Shown here: piece after piece, positions 17,378 to 25,655 of the stretch | Numbering within the stretch: position 1 is the first letter of the stretch | Layout of the letters: every line of letters starts with the position of its first letter | From: Mycolicibacterium vinylchloridicum | GTDB taxonomy: Bacteria > Actinomycetota > Actinomycetes > Mycobacteriales > Mycobacteriaceae | Length of the DNA: 64,000 nucleotides | Assembly: GCF_013404075.1 (NCBI RefSeq) | Contig: NZ_JACBJQ010000022.1 | Span: 1 to 64,000 of the forward strand | Direction of reading: 5' to 3' | The notes under the pieces: model-generated | Told to the model about the DNA's origin: nothing | Databases searched by the model: none | What the model saw: only the letters and a program-made list of their open reading frames with translations | Position numbers and translations under genes: made by a program

Positions 17378-18664
17378 GTGACCCCCGACGCCGCCCCCGC
17401 CGATGCGGGCCTGACCGACCAGGCCCGGATCAGCTTCTTCGTCGGCAAGGGTGGCGTGGGCAAGTCGACGCTGGCGGCCGCGACGGCGGTGCGGGCGGCG
17501 CTGGCCGGCGAACGGGTGCTGGCGGTGTCCACCGACCAGGCCCACTCGCTGGGTGACGTGCTCGGCGTTGCGGTACCGCCGACCGGTGGGCGCGAGCCGG
17601 TGCGAATTCTCACCGAGGAGGGCACCGACGCCGTCGGTGGCGGACACCTCGACGCCCTGGCCCTGGACACCCTGGCGCTGCTGGAAGGCAGGTGGCGGGC
17701 GATTGCGCCGGTACTCGCCGACCGGTTTCCCAACTCCGATCTCAAAGGCGTTGCCCCGGAAGAACTTTCCGCGCTGCCCGGTGTTCAGGAGGTGCTCGGC
17801 CTTGCCGAGGTGGCCGCGCTGGCGGACTCCGGCCGGTGGGACTACGTCGTCGTCGACTGTGCCTCGACCGCCGACGCGATGCGGATGCTGACACTGCCGG
17901 CGACGTTCGCGATGTACCTCGAGCGGGCCTGGCCCCGGCATCGCCGGCTGAGCGCGGCGATCGACAGCGCGCACAGTGCGGTCACCGTCGCGGTGATCGA
18001 GGGGATCGCCGGCGGGGTCGAGGGGCTGTCCGCACTGCTCACCGACGGGCAGCGGGTCAGCGCCCATCTGGTGCTCACCGCCGAACGGGTGGTGGCCGCC
18101 GAGGCCGTGCGCACGCTGGGCTCGCTGGTGCTGATGGGCGTGCGGGTTGCTGAGCTCTTGGTCAATCAGATTCTGGTCCAGGATGATTCGTACGAGTACC
18201 GCAACCTTCCCGAGCATCCGGCCTTCGACTGGTACTCGGAGCGGATCGTCGAGCAGCAGGCGGTGCTCGACGAGCTGACCACCGCGATCGGCGATGTCCA
18301 ACTGGTCCTGGCTCCGCACCTGGCGGGCGAGCCGATCGGGGCCAAGGCGCTGGGCCAGCTGCTCGACAGCGCGCGCAGGCGCGACGGCTCACCGCCGCCG
18401 GGACCGCTGAAACCAGTGGTGGATCGCGAATCCGGCTCAGGAGTCGATGCGATCTACCGCATGCGGTTAGAGTTGCCGCAAATCGATCCGGGGACGCTGA
18501 CGCTGGGCCGGGTCGACGACGACTTGATCATCGGCGCGGCAGGAATGCGGCGCCGCGTGCGACTGGCGTCGGTCCTGCGGCGGTGCATCGTGGTGGATGC
18601 GGCACTGCGCGGCACCGAGCTGACCGTGCGCTTCAGACCCAACCCGGAGGTGTGGCCCGCGTGA
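17378..18664 (+). CDS. ArsA/Get3-like P-loop ATPase (Rv2184c-like)
   Basis: 428 residues. The deviant Walker A VGKGGVGKSTLAAAT (signature Lys plus P-loop Lys) marks the SIMIBI class; switch regions include STDQAHSLGDVLG (the A-loop style DxAH motif of ArsA) and a DYVVVDCAS Walker B. The C-terminal ~80 residues form a small beta-rich domain. Arsenic- or tail-anchor-specific Cys/hydrophobic elements are not obvious, so transport of arsenite is not supported. It abuts an SRPBCC gene and overlaps a CxxC protein gene, an arrangement shared with M. tuberculosis, suggesting a common unknown function. Confidence 0.88.
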   Translation: MTPDAAPADAGLTDQARISFFVGKGGVGKSTLAAATAVRAALAGERVLAVSTDQAHSLGDVLGVAVPPTGGREPVRILTEEGTDAVGGGHLDALALDTLALLEGRWRAIAPVLADRFPNSDLKGVAPEELSALPGVQEVLGLAEVAALADSGRWDYVVVDCASTADAMRMLTLPATFAMYLERAWPRHRRLSAAIDSAHSAVTVAVIEGIAGGVEGLSALLTDGQRVSAHLVLTAERVVAAEAVRTLGSLVLMGVRVAELLVNQILVQDDSYEYRNLPEHPAFDWYSERIVEQQAVLDELTTAIGDVQLVLAPHLAGEPIGAKALGQLLDSARRRDGSPPPGPLKPVVDRESGSGVDAIYRMRLELPQIDPGTLTLGRVDDDLIIGAAGMRRRVRLASVLRRCIVVDAALRGTELTVRFRPNPEVWPA

Positions 18665-19026
18665 CCGGCCCGCATCCCGACCTGGGTCCCGAACTTCGCG
18701 CGCTGGCCCAGGCGATCCTGGACCGGCTCGACCCCGCCGTCCGCGCCGGCGTCGCGATGACGGCGGGCAGCGCGCAGGGCAAGTGCCAGCAGGTGTGGTG
18801 CCCGGTGTGTGCGCTGGCCGCACTGGTCAACGGTGAGCAGCACCCGCTGCTGACCGTCGTCGCCGAGCACAGCGTGGCCCTGGTGACGATGCTGCGGGCG
18901 ATGATCGACGAGGATGACCCAGCCGAGCCGGGGCCGGACGGAGCACCGCCTGATGAGCCCGGTCCCGATTCGCCCGATCCCGGGCCGGCCCGCTACCAAC
19001 ACATCCCGGTGAGCGTCGAGGAGTGA
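18661..19026 (+). CDS. Small CxxC-containing conserved protein (Rv2183c-like)
   Basis: 121 residues; GTG overlaps the ATPase stop by four bases (GTGA). The centre contains KCQQVWCPVCALAALVNGE with three Cys spaced C-x5-C-x2-C, possibly a metal or redox site. The C-terminal third is acidic and Pro-rich (DDPAEPGPDG, DEPGPDSPDP) and probably disordered. No known domain is recognised. Tight coupling with the ArsA-like ATPase implies a shared process. Confidence 0.83.
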   Translation: MTGPHPDLGPELRALAQAILDRLDPAVRAGVAMTAGSAQGKCQQVWCPVCALAALVNGEQHPLLTVVAEHSVALVTMLRAMIDEDDPAEPGPDGAPPDEPGPDSPDPGPARYQHIPVSVEE

Positions 19027-19096
19027 CGCGAGCTGTGGTCGGCGTCCGCAGGCCTGGGTAGAGTTAGCCGAAAGCGCGTGACCGATCGGAGGCCCC

Positions 19097-19837
19097 ATGT
19101 GGTACTGGCTGTTCAAGTACATCTTCATGGGACCCCTGTTGGCTTTGCTCGGTCGGCCGAAAGTCGAAGGGCTGGAATACGTTCCGAGTTCCGGACCGGT
19201 CATCCTGGCCAGTAATCACCTGGCGGTGGCGGACAGTTTCTATCTGCCACTGGTGGTGAGCCGCCGGATCACGTTCCTGGCCAAGTCCGAATATTTCACC
19301 GGAACCGGTGTGAAGGGCTGGTTCACCCGGTGGTTCTACACGGCCGCCGGCCAGGTGCCGATCGACCGCACCGACGCCGACGCCGCCGAGGCGGCGCTGA
19401 ACACCGCCGAGCGACTGCTGAAGAAAGGCAAGCTGCTCGGCATGTACCCGGAGGGCACCCGCTCGCCGGACGGCCGGCTCTACAAGGGCAAGACCGGGCT
19501 GGCCCGCCTCGCCCTGCAGACCCAGGTTCCGGTGATTCCGGTCGCGATGATCGGAACCGATGTCGTGAACCCGCCCGGCTCGAAGATGTGGCGCTTCGGC
19601 CGGGTGACGGTGCGCTTCGGCAAGCCGATGGATTTCTCCCGATTCGACGGCCTGGCGGGCAACCGGTTCATCGAGCGAGCGGTCATCGACGAGGTCATGT
19701 ACGAACTGATGGAGCTCTCCGGCCAGGAGTACGTCGACATCTACGCCGCGACGCTGAAGAACAACGACCCCGAAAAACCTAAGCCGGGTGAACCAGGTCA
19801 GCCACCGGCGCGGATCCCGGAGAGCGCCGCGGGCTAG
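19097..19837 (+). CDS. 1-acylglycerol-3-phosphate O-acyltransferase (PlsC family, Rv2182c-like)
   Basis: 246 residues. PlsC motifs are complete: NHLAVAD (His-x4-Asp catalytic pair), a block near GQVPIDRTDAD, YPEGTRSPDGRLYKGKTG (phosphate binding) and VPVIPVAMIGT. An N-terminal hydrophobic stretch (residues 1-20) associates it with the membrane. It acylates lysophosphatidic acid or a related acceptor in phospholipid/PIM precursor synthesis. ATG preceded by GGAGG at a normal distance. The 3' end overlaps the convergent mannosyltransferase by 59 bases. Confidence 0.93.
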   Translation: MWYWLFKYIFMGPLLALLGRPKVEGLEYVPSSGPVILASNHLAVADSFYLPLVVSRRITFLAKSEYFTGTGVKGWFTRWFYTAAGQVPIDRTDADAAEAALNTAERLLKKGKLLGMYPEGTRSPDGRLYKGKTGLARLALQTQVPVIPVAMIGTDVVNPPGSKMWRFGRVTVRFGKPMDFSRFDGLAGNRFIERAVIDEVMYELMELSGQEYVDIYAATLKNNDPEKPKPGEPGQPPARIPESAAG

Positions 19838-21077
19838 TGCGGGCCGTCACCACGGTCAGCCCCGCGACCACGATCACCGCGAGCGCCCACCACACGTAGG
19901 ACATGCCCAGGAGCTGGCGCCACCAGGACGCCGTCTCCTCGTGATGCTTGGGTAGCAGCTCCAGCGGAATCCACATCATCAGCACCACCCCGACGGCGGT
20001 GACCAGACCCAGGGCGAGATTGCGGCCGCGGTAGGCGATCACCGCACCGGTGATGACCGTCGGCAGCGCCCACACCCAGTGGTGTGACCACGACACCGGC
20101 GAGACCACCAGGCCGAACAGGGCCACACACATCAGCGCCAGCGTCGGTTCGTGTGCGGCCAGTACCCGGCGGACCGCCCAGATCGTCAGGGCCAGCACGG
20201 CGAAGCAGGCCAGGGTCCACAGAATGAAGTGGGTGCTCTTGTCCAGGCCCAGCCGGGCCAGGGCGCCCGCGATGTTCTGGTTGGTGTTCAGCGCCGCGCT
20301 GCCGATGCGGTCGGTGTGCCGGATGGTCGTGGTCCAGTACTCCACCGAATCGCGCCAGGCCAGCGCACATCCCAGGAGGCTGGCTGCGACGAACGTGCCG
20401 AGTGCGGTCAAGGCCGCCCTGCCGTCGCGGCGCAGGACGAAGTAGAGCAGAAACACCGCGGGGGTCAGCTTCAGCGCGATCGCGATGCCCAGCAGCATCC
20501 CGCGGGGCCAGGGCGTGCGGCGCGGCAGGCAGTCGGCGATCACCAGCGTCATCAGCACGACGTTGATCTGACCGAAGTCGAAGTTGGCGTCGATGGGCTC
20601 GAGGTACATGACCGCCAGCGCCACGATGCCCGCCGCGAGCCAGGCCCGCCGTAGCCACGCCGGCTCCTTGGTGACCGTCGAGGCCGGCCACACCGCCAGG
20701 CGGGTCAACACGATCCAGGTGGACAACAGCACCAGCACCAGCGTGATCACCGTGATCGTCACGCTGGCCACCGGGAATGGCATCCAGGCGAATGGGCTGA
20801 ACAGGATCGCCGACAACGGGGGATAGGTGAACGGCAGATCCAGCCCGATCAGGGTGTGGAAGGTGGCGTCGCCGGCGTACAGCGACCGGCCGTCCAGCCA
20901 GGCCTGCCCGCCCATGCGGTAGACCTCGATGTCGATCCGGTAGGGGATCTTGCCGAACAGTAACCATCCGGCGTTGACCAGCAGCGCGACGATGGTGACC
21001 TGTGTCACGCGCCATCCCGCGGTCAGCCAGGGCCGCGCCGCCACACTGCCCAGCTCGGGCAACCGCCGCATCCTCAT
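19779..21077 (-). CDS. Alpha-(1->2)-mannosyltransferase, GT87-type (Rv2181-like)
   Basis: 432 residues, polytopic with ~10-11 helices, GT-C fold using polyprenyl-phosphate-mannose outside the membrane. Early loop GKIPYRIDIEVYRMGGQAWLDGRSLY carries the Asp/Glu pair expected for GT-C catalysis; VSPVSWSHHWVWALP is typical of the GT87 family. In M. tuberculosis Rv2181 adds alpha-1,2 branches to lipomannan and caps on LAM. Two candidate ATGs (21077 and 21071). Convergent overlap with the PlsC gene. Confidence 0.9.
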   Translation of the reverse strand: MRMRRLPELGSVAARPWLTAGWRVTQVTIVALLVNAGWLLFGKIPYRIDIEVYRMGGQAWLDGRSLYAGDATFHTLIGLDLPFTYPPLSAILFSPFAWMPFPVASVTITVITLVLVLLSTWIVLTRLAVWPASTVTKEPAWLRRAWLAAGIVALAVMYLEPIDANFDFGQINVVLMTLVIADCLPRRTPWPRGMLLGIAIALKLTPAVFLLYFVLRRDGRAALTALGTFVAASLLGCALAWRDSVEYWTTTIRHTDRIGSAALNTNQNIAGALARLGLDKSTHFILWTLACFAVLALTIWAVRRVLAAHEPTLALMCVALFGLVVSPVSWSHHWVWALPTVITGAVIAYRGRNLALGLVTAVGVVLMMWIPLELLPKHHEETASWWRQLLGMSYVWWALAVIVVAGLTVVTARTSPRRSPGSAPVADLVHPA

Positions 21078-21172
21078 GTCGCCATCAGACTATCGGTGCG
21101 TTGCGACGCGCCGGGACTCATCCCGGCCGTGCCGCCCCCCATCAGTGGTTATCCGGCGTATCTTCGGTCCCC

Positions 21173-22036
21173 GTGAACTTCGGACTGCACTTCGACGTCG
21201 TCGCCCCGGGGCGCATACCGCTGATGTGGTGTCTGATCGCGTTCATCCTGACGTTCTTCGTGACCCGGACGATCGTGCGCTACATCCGTCACAACGCCGG
21301 CAACGATGCTCCCCGCAAGTGGTGGCAGCCGCGCAACATCTCCGGTAGCGGTGGGCTGCACATCCATCACGTCGTGATCGGCGTCGTCCTGGTGATGATC
21401 TCCGGGGTCAGCATGGTGACGTTGGCCACCGAGGGCGGAGTCGGTGAATTCACCGCAGCGGCAATCGTTTTCGGGGTCGGCGCCGCCCTGGTTCTGGACG
21501 AGTTCGCGCTGATCCTGCACCTGCAGGACGTGTACTGGGCCGAGGACGGCCGCACCTCGGTGGACGCGGTGTTCGCCGCGATCGCCGTCGCGGGCCTGCT
21601 GATCATGGGGTTCAACCCGTTGTCGTTCTTCGAGATCGGGATCTGGCGCGCGGACAACTCGGTCGGGGCGCGCGCCGCCGTCGTCGTCCTTGCCGCGATG
21701 ACCTTGGCACTGGCGGTGGTCGTGCTGCTCAAAGGCAAGGTGTGGACCGGCCTGGTCGGTATGTTCATCACCCCACTGCTGTTCATCGGCGCGATCCGGC
21801 TGTCGCGGCCGCACGCCCCGTGGGCGCGCTGGCACTACCAGGACAAACCCAAGAAGATGCACAAGGCCCTGGAGCGGGAGCGCTATATGCGCAGGCCCGT
21901 GGTCCAGGCGAAGCTGTGGCTGCAGCACATCATCGCCGGCGAGCCCACCTTCCCGGCCGATGCCGAAGTCGACGCCGAGCTGGACAGGGAGATCCACGCC
22001 GCGCCGCCGCCACAGCCCGTCGACGCGACGGGATAG
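21173..22036 (+). CDS. Conserved membrane protein (Rv2180c-like)
   Basis: 287 residues from the GTG at 21173; the frame is open further upstream but over the divergent mannosyltransferase promoter. Six to seven hydrophobic helices in the first ~200 residues, with GLHIHHVVIGVVL (a HxHH cluster within a helix) as the most striking motif, then a charged cytoplasmic tail (KPKKMHKALERERYMRR). No family function known to me. Followed at 11 bases by the exoribonuclease gene. Confidence 0.87.
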   Translation: MNFGLHFDVVAPGRIPLMWCLIAFILTFFVTRTIVRYIRHNAGNDAPRKWWQPRNISGSGGLHIHHVVIGVVLVMISGVSMVTLATEGGVGEFTAAAIVFGVGAALVLDEFALILHLQDVYWAEDGRTSVDAVFAAIAVAGLLIMGFNPLSFFEIGIWRADNSVGARAAVVVLAAMTLALAVVVLLKGKVWTGLVGMFITPLLFIGAIRLSRPHAPWARWHYQDKPKKMHKALERERYMRRPVVQAKLWLQHIIAGEPTFPADAEVDAELDREIHAAPPPQPVDATG

Positions 22037-22047
22037 GGTGTGCGCCA

Positions 22048-22557
22048 GTGCGGTATTTCTACGACACCGAGTTCATCGACAACGGCCGGATCATCGACCT
22101 GATCTCGATCGGCGTGGTGGCCGAGGACGGGCGCGAGTTCTACGCGATCTCCACCGAATTCGACCCGGAGTCCGCCGGCAAGTGGGTGCGCAACAACGTG
22201 CTGCCGAAACTGCCGAGCCCGTCGTCGAAGCTGTGGCGGTCGCGCCGCCAGATCCGGGAGGGTCTGGAGGAGTTCTTCGACATCGACGGTGACGAGCCGA
22301 TCGAGTTGTGGGCCTGGGTGTCCGCCTACGACCATGTCGCGCTGTGCCAGCTGTGGGGGCCGATGACCAGCCTGCCCCCGCAGATCCCGCGGTTCACCCG
22401 GGAGCTGCGCCAATTCTGGGAGGACCGCGGCTGCCCCCGGATGCCACCCCGGCCGCATGACACCCACGATGCGCTCGTCGACGCCCGCCACAACCTGCGC
22501 CGCTATGTGCTGATGACCACCGGGGTCGACGTCGGCGCTGCCGCTGCTCAGCGGTAA
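22048..22557 (+). CDS. 3'-5' exoribonuclease (Rv2179c-like, DEDDh)
   Basis: 169 residues, GTG start. Motif I is RYFYDTEFIDNG (Asp and Glu metal ligands); a second Asp lies in WAWVSAYDHVALCQLWG; motif III is PRPHDTHDALVDARHN with the His and Asp of DEDDh nucleases. The founding member, Rv2179c, was shown to degrade 3' overhangs of RNA and is common in actinobacteria. Ends 32 bases before aroG. Confidence 0.92.
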   Translation: MRYFYDTEFIDNGRIIDLISIGVVAEDGREFYAISTEFDPESAGKWVRNNVLPKLPSPSSKLWRSRRQIREGLEEFFDIDGDEPIELWAWVSAYDHVALCQLWGPMTSLPPQIPRFTRELRQFWEDRGCPRMPPRPHDTHDALVDARHNLRRYVLMTTGVDVGAAAAQR

Positions 22558-22589
22558 AAGGGGGTGCGTGGCCCGGTTACCATGGTCGG

Positions 22590-23987
22590 GTGAACTGGAC
22601 CGTTGACGTACCCATCGAACAGCTGCCGTCGCTGCCGCCGCTGCCCGCTGATCTGCGCGGACGGCTCGATGCCGCGCTGAGCAAGCCGGCCGCTCAGCAG
22701 CCCAGCTGGGACGCCGGGCAGGCGCAGGCGATGCGGACGGTTCTGGAGAGCGTGCCGCCGGTCACGGTGCCCTCCGAGATCGAGAAGCTGTCCGCCCAGC
22801 TGGCCGCCGTCGCCCGCGGCGAGGCTTTCCTGCTGCAGGGCGGCGACTGCGCCGAGACCTTCGCCGACAACACCGAGCCGCACATCCGCGCCAACATCCG
22901 CACGCTGCTGCAGATGGCGGTGGTGCTCACCTATGGCGCCAGCCTGCCGGTGGTCAAGGTGGCCCGCATCGCGGGGCAGTATGCCAAGCCGCGCTCGTCG
23001 GACACCGATGCGCTGGGGCTGAAGTCCTACCGCGGCGACATGGTCAACGGTTTTGCGCCGGATGCCGCTGTGCGCGAACACGATCCGTCGCGTTTGGTGC
23101 GTGCCTACGCGAACGCCAGCGCGGCGATGAACCTGGTCCGCGCCCTGACGTCGTCGGGCCTGGCCTCGCTGCACCTGGTGCACGACTGGAACCGCGAGTT
23201 CGTCCGCACCTCGCCGGCCGGTGCCCGCTACGAGCAGCTGGCCGGTGAGATCGACCGCGGTCTGAAGTTCATGAGCGCGTGCGGGGTCAACGATCGCAAT
23301 CTCGACACCGCCGACATCTACGCCAGCCACGAGGCGCTGGTGCTGGACTACGAGCGCGCGATGCTGCGGCTTTCGGAGGAGTTCCCGGCCGAAGCGCCCG
23401 AGTCGCGGCTCTACGACCTGTCGGCGCACTATGTGTGGATCGGCGAGCGCACCCGCCAACTCGACGGCGCCCACGTCGCCTTCGCCGAGACGATCGCGAA
23501 CCCGATCGGGGTGAAGATCGGCCCGACCACGTCGCCCGAACTGGCCGTGGAGTATGTCGAGCGGCTCGATCCGAACAACAAGCCCGGCCGGCTCACCTTG
23601 GTCAGCCGGATGGGCAACCACAAGGTGCGCGACGTGCTGCCCCCGATCATCGAGAAGGTGCAGGCCTCGGGACACCAGGTCATCTGGCAGTGCGATCCGA
23701 TGCACGGCAACACCCACGAGTCGTCCACCGGTTACAAGACGCGGCACTTCGACCGCATCGTCGACGAGGTGCAGGGCTTCTTCGAGGTGCACCGAGCGCT
23801 GGGCACGCACCCCGGGGGTATACACGTCGAGATCACCGGCGAGAACGTCACCGAATGTCTCGGTGGGGCGCAGGACATCTCGGACTCCGACCTGGCCGGC
23901 CGCTACGAGACGGCCTGCGACCCGCGCCTGAACACCCAGCAGTCACTGGAGCTGGCGTTCCTGGTCGCGGAGATGCTGCGCGACTAG
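22590..23987 (+). CDS. aroG: 3-deoxy-D-arabino-heptulosonate 7-phosphate synthase, class II
   Basis: 465 residues, GTG start. Class II (plant-like) DAHP synthase: condenses PEP and erythrose-4-phosphate as the first shikimate step. Conserved elements: LQGGDCAETFADN (metal-binding Cys), the RIAGQYAKPRS and VWIGERTRQLDGAH blocks, KIGPTTSP and the substrate-binding WQCDPMHGNT. In mycobacteria it is synergistically inhibited by aromatic amino acids and activates chorismate mutase by complex formation. Its 3' end overlaps the convergent flavoprotein hydroxylase by 45 bases. Confidence 0.96.
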   Translation: MNWTVDVPIEQLPSLPPLPADLRGRLDAALSKPAAQQPSWDAGQAQAMRTVLESVPPVTVPSEIEKLSAQLAAVARGEAFLLQGGDCAETFADNTEPHIRANIRTLLQMAVVLTYGASLPVVKVARIAGQYAKPRSSDTDALGLKSYRGDMVNGFAPDAAVREHDPSRLVRAYANASAAMNLVRALTSSGLASLHLVHDWNREFVRTSPAGARYEQLAGEIDRGLKFMSACGVNDRNLDTADIYASHEALVLDYERAMLRLSEEFPAEAPESRLYDLSAHYVWIGERTRQLDGAHVAFAETIANPIGVKIGPTTSPELAVEYVERLDPNNKPGRLTLVSRMGNHKVRDVLPPIIEKVQASGHQVIWQCDPMHGNTHESSTGYKTRHFDRIVDEVQGFFEVHRALGTHPGGIHVEITGENVTECLGGAQDISDSDLAGRYETACDPRLNTQQSLELAFLVAEMLRD

Positions 23988-25577
23988 TTCGACGGGGCGG
24001 CCGCGGTAGCTGATGTACTTGTCCGGCCGGATCACGAAGGCACTGGGCTTGGTCACGCCGTACTGACGGTGCGCCGAGCGGGTGTCGACGACGTGGGCTT
24101 TCACCAACCCGGGATGCGCGGCTTCCAGTTCTTCGGCGAGCCGGCACAATTCGACTGCCGGCCGGGCATTGTCGTCGAGCCCGGTGAACAGCAGCACGGT
24201 GTGATGGGTGCCGCGGAACACGTCGTAGAGGCGCCCCTGCCGGCCGTCGATCAGCACATCGGCCTCGCGGGCCCGGTCGCCGGGAGCGGGGGCACCGCGC
24301 CAGCCCGACCCGTCCTCGGCGCTCAGTGGGCTGTCCGGATAGTGCAGCCGCAGCTGAGCCAACACGCCGATGAAGCGCCTGCGGACCCAGTCGCGGGTGA
24401 GCACCCGGCGGGCCAGCACGGGCGCTACTCGGCCACGAGCCAAGCGCGCCAACGGGTTCTGTCCGCCGAAGACCGAGAACATCCGGTCGGTGGTCTTGAG
24501 AAGTTGCACGCCGATCGGGTGCCGCTCGGCGTTGTAGCTGTCCACCAGTGACTCGTCGGCGAGGCCGCGCACCACGAACGCAAGCTTCCAGCCGAGGTTG
24601 TAGGCGTCCTGGATGCCGGTGTTCATGCCCTGTGCGCCCGCGGGGCTGTGCACGTGGGCGGCGTCGCCGACCAGGAAGATCCGGCCGTCCCGGTAGCGCG
24701 GCACCGTGCGGCTGTGCACCCGGTAGCGGGTGACCCAGAACTCCTTGACGACGGTCGCGGGGAAGGGGACTCGCTCGTCGACCATGGCCTGGAACTCGTC
24801 GTGCGTCGGCTCGCTGTACTCGGCGCTCGGGCCGTCGGATCCGGGAGCCGGTCCGCCGGCGACATCAGGCAGGGGCGGGAAGTTCCCGAAGATGCGGTAG
24901 CGGTTGTGCCCCGGCATCGAGAAGGCCGCGAAAATTCCTGCCGGACTGGGGAATCCGTAGAGCCCGCCGTGCGGCAGCTTCCAGTCGAGTTCGGCGTCGG
25001 CCATGATGAACTCGTCGCGGTACGTGTCGCCGGAGAACGGGATCCCGCTGGCTTTGCGCACCGCGCTGTGTGCGCCGTCGCATCCGGCGAGCCACCGGCA
25101 GCGCACCGATTCGGTCGAGCCGTCGCCGTGGCGCAATGTCGCGGTCACGGTGTCGCCGTCCTGGGTGAGATCGGTGAGTGCGACGTCGCGGTCAACCGTG
25201 ACGCCGCGGGTGGCCAGGAGATCGGTGAGGATGCGTTCGGTGTCGTGCTGCGAGAGCGTGCGCGGCTCGGGGTAGGCGGTGTGGTTCTGCGGCCCGGTCA
25301 GCTGGCCCGCGAAATCGATGTCGACCGTCGTGTCGGCGAAGGTGATGGTCAGCTCGGACGCTGACGTGCCCGCCGCGATGGCCTGGTCGGCCACACCGAG
25401 GTCGTCGAAGATCTCCAGGGTCCTGGGCTGGACAACGAGGGCGCGCGAGGTGGTCGCCGGTTGCGGGGCCCGATCGATGATCCGCGGCGTGACGCCGTGC
25501 CGTACCAGTTCGTTCGCCAGCAGCAATCCGGTCGGACCCGCGCCCACGACCAGGACGTCGAGATCGGGTGCGGTCAT
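23943..25577 (-). CDS. FAD-dependent aromatic hydroxylase (PheA/TfdB/MhpA type)
   Basis: 544 residues from the ATG at 25577, which sits 8 bases after a perfect GGAGG; ATG at 25583 and GTG at 25592 are too close to it. Motifs: LVVGAGPTGLLLANEL (FAD ADP site), CDGAHSAVRKASG (the DG motif), IFLVGDAAHVHSPAGAQGMN (FAD ribityl phosphate) and a C-terminal thioredoxin-like domain (~residues 430-544) typical of phenol-hydroxylase relatives. Such enzymes hydroxylate aromatics or inactivate aromatic polyketide drugs; substrate unknown. Regulated by the tandem palindromes upstream. Absent from this place in M. tuberculosis as I recall it. Confidence 0.92.
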   Translation of the reverse strand: MTAPDLDVLVVGAGPTGLLLANELVRHGVTPRIIDRAPQPATTSRALVVQPRTLEIFDDLGVADQAIAAGTSASELTITFADTTVDIDFAGQLTGPQNHTAYPEPRTLSQHDTERILTDLLATRGVTVDRDVALTDLTQDGDTVTATLRHGDGSTESVRCRWLAGCDGAHSAVRKASGIPFSGDTYRDEFIMADAELDWKLPHGGLYGFPSPAGIFAAFSMPGHNRYRIFGNFPPLPDVAGGPAPGSDGPSAEYSEPTHDEFQAMVDERVPFPATVVKEFWVTRYRVHSRTVPRYRDGRIFLVGDAAHVHSPAGAQGMNTGIQDAYNLGWKLAFVVRGLADESLVDSYNAERHPIGVQLLKTTDRMFSVFGGQNPLARLARGRVAPVLARRVLTRDWVRRRFIGVLAQLRLHYPDSPLSAEDGSGWRGAPAPGDRAREADVLIDGRQGRLYDVFRGTHHTVLLFTGLDDNARPAVELCRLAEELEAAHPGLVKAHVVDTRSAHRQYGVTKPSAFVIRPDKYISYRGRPVELVAQHLRDQERQLQ

Positions 25578-25592
25578 GTCCATCACCTCCAC

Positions 25593-25612
25593 AATTCATC
25601 ATTGGATGAATT
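25593..25612. promoter_or_regulatory. Operator palindrome at the start site of the flavoprotein hydroxylase
   Basis: Perfect inverted repeat AATTCATC-ATTG-GATGAATT, two 8-base arms and a 4-base spacer. It lies just downstream of the predicted -10, covering the expected start of transcription, and 15 bases before the chosen ATG. Form and position fit a dimeric repressor such as TetR or MarR type (inference). Confidence 0.72.
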
Positions 25613-25614
25613 CC

Positions 25615-25643
25615 AGTATCACTACGGGTGTAGTGATTGTCAA
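25615..25643 (-). promoter_or_regulatory. Sigma-70-type promoter of the flavoprotein hydroxylase
   Basis: On the minus strand: -35 TTGACA (25643-25638, consensus), 17-base spacer, -10 GATACT (25620-25615, four of six to TATAAT). Transcription would begin near 25608. The spacer is almost entirely filled by the second operator palindrome, so repressor binding would exclude RNA polymerase. Confidence 0.72.
25618..25637. promoter_or_regulatory. Operator palindrome in the promoter spacer of the flavoprotein hydroxylase
   Basis: Perfect inverted repeat ATCACTAC-GGGT-GTAGTGAT with the same 8-4-8 geometry as its neighbour but a different arm sequence. The centres of the two repeats are 25 bases apart, so two dimers would sit at different helical faces. 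Different arms may mean two regulators. Confidence 0.75.
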
Positions 25644-25655
25644 GGGTGGATCTGT

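Noticed and set aside
14621..18319. A 1232-codon open frame on the minus strand
   Set aside because: Only 14621-16393 is fadD15. The rest lies antisense to two SRPBCC genes and the ArsA-like ATPase and has shadow composition (Arg/Gln/His-rich), a common GC-rich artefact.
23943..23987. 45-base aroG/hydroxylase overlap as a regulatory antisense device
   Set aside because: Short tail-to-tail overlaps are frequent here (also at 19779-19837 and 57049-57052); nothing suggests regulation.
25593..25643. Rifamycin-associated element, which would mark the hydroxylase as a rifampicin monooxygenase
   Set aside because: The palindromes differ from the RAE sequence as I remember it, so a Rox assignment is not supported.
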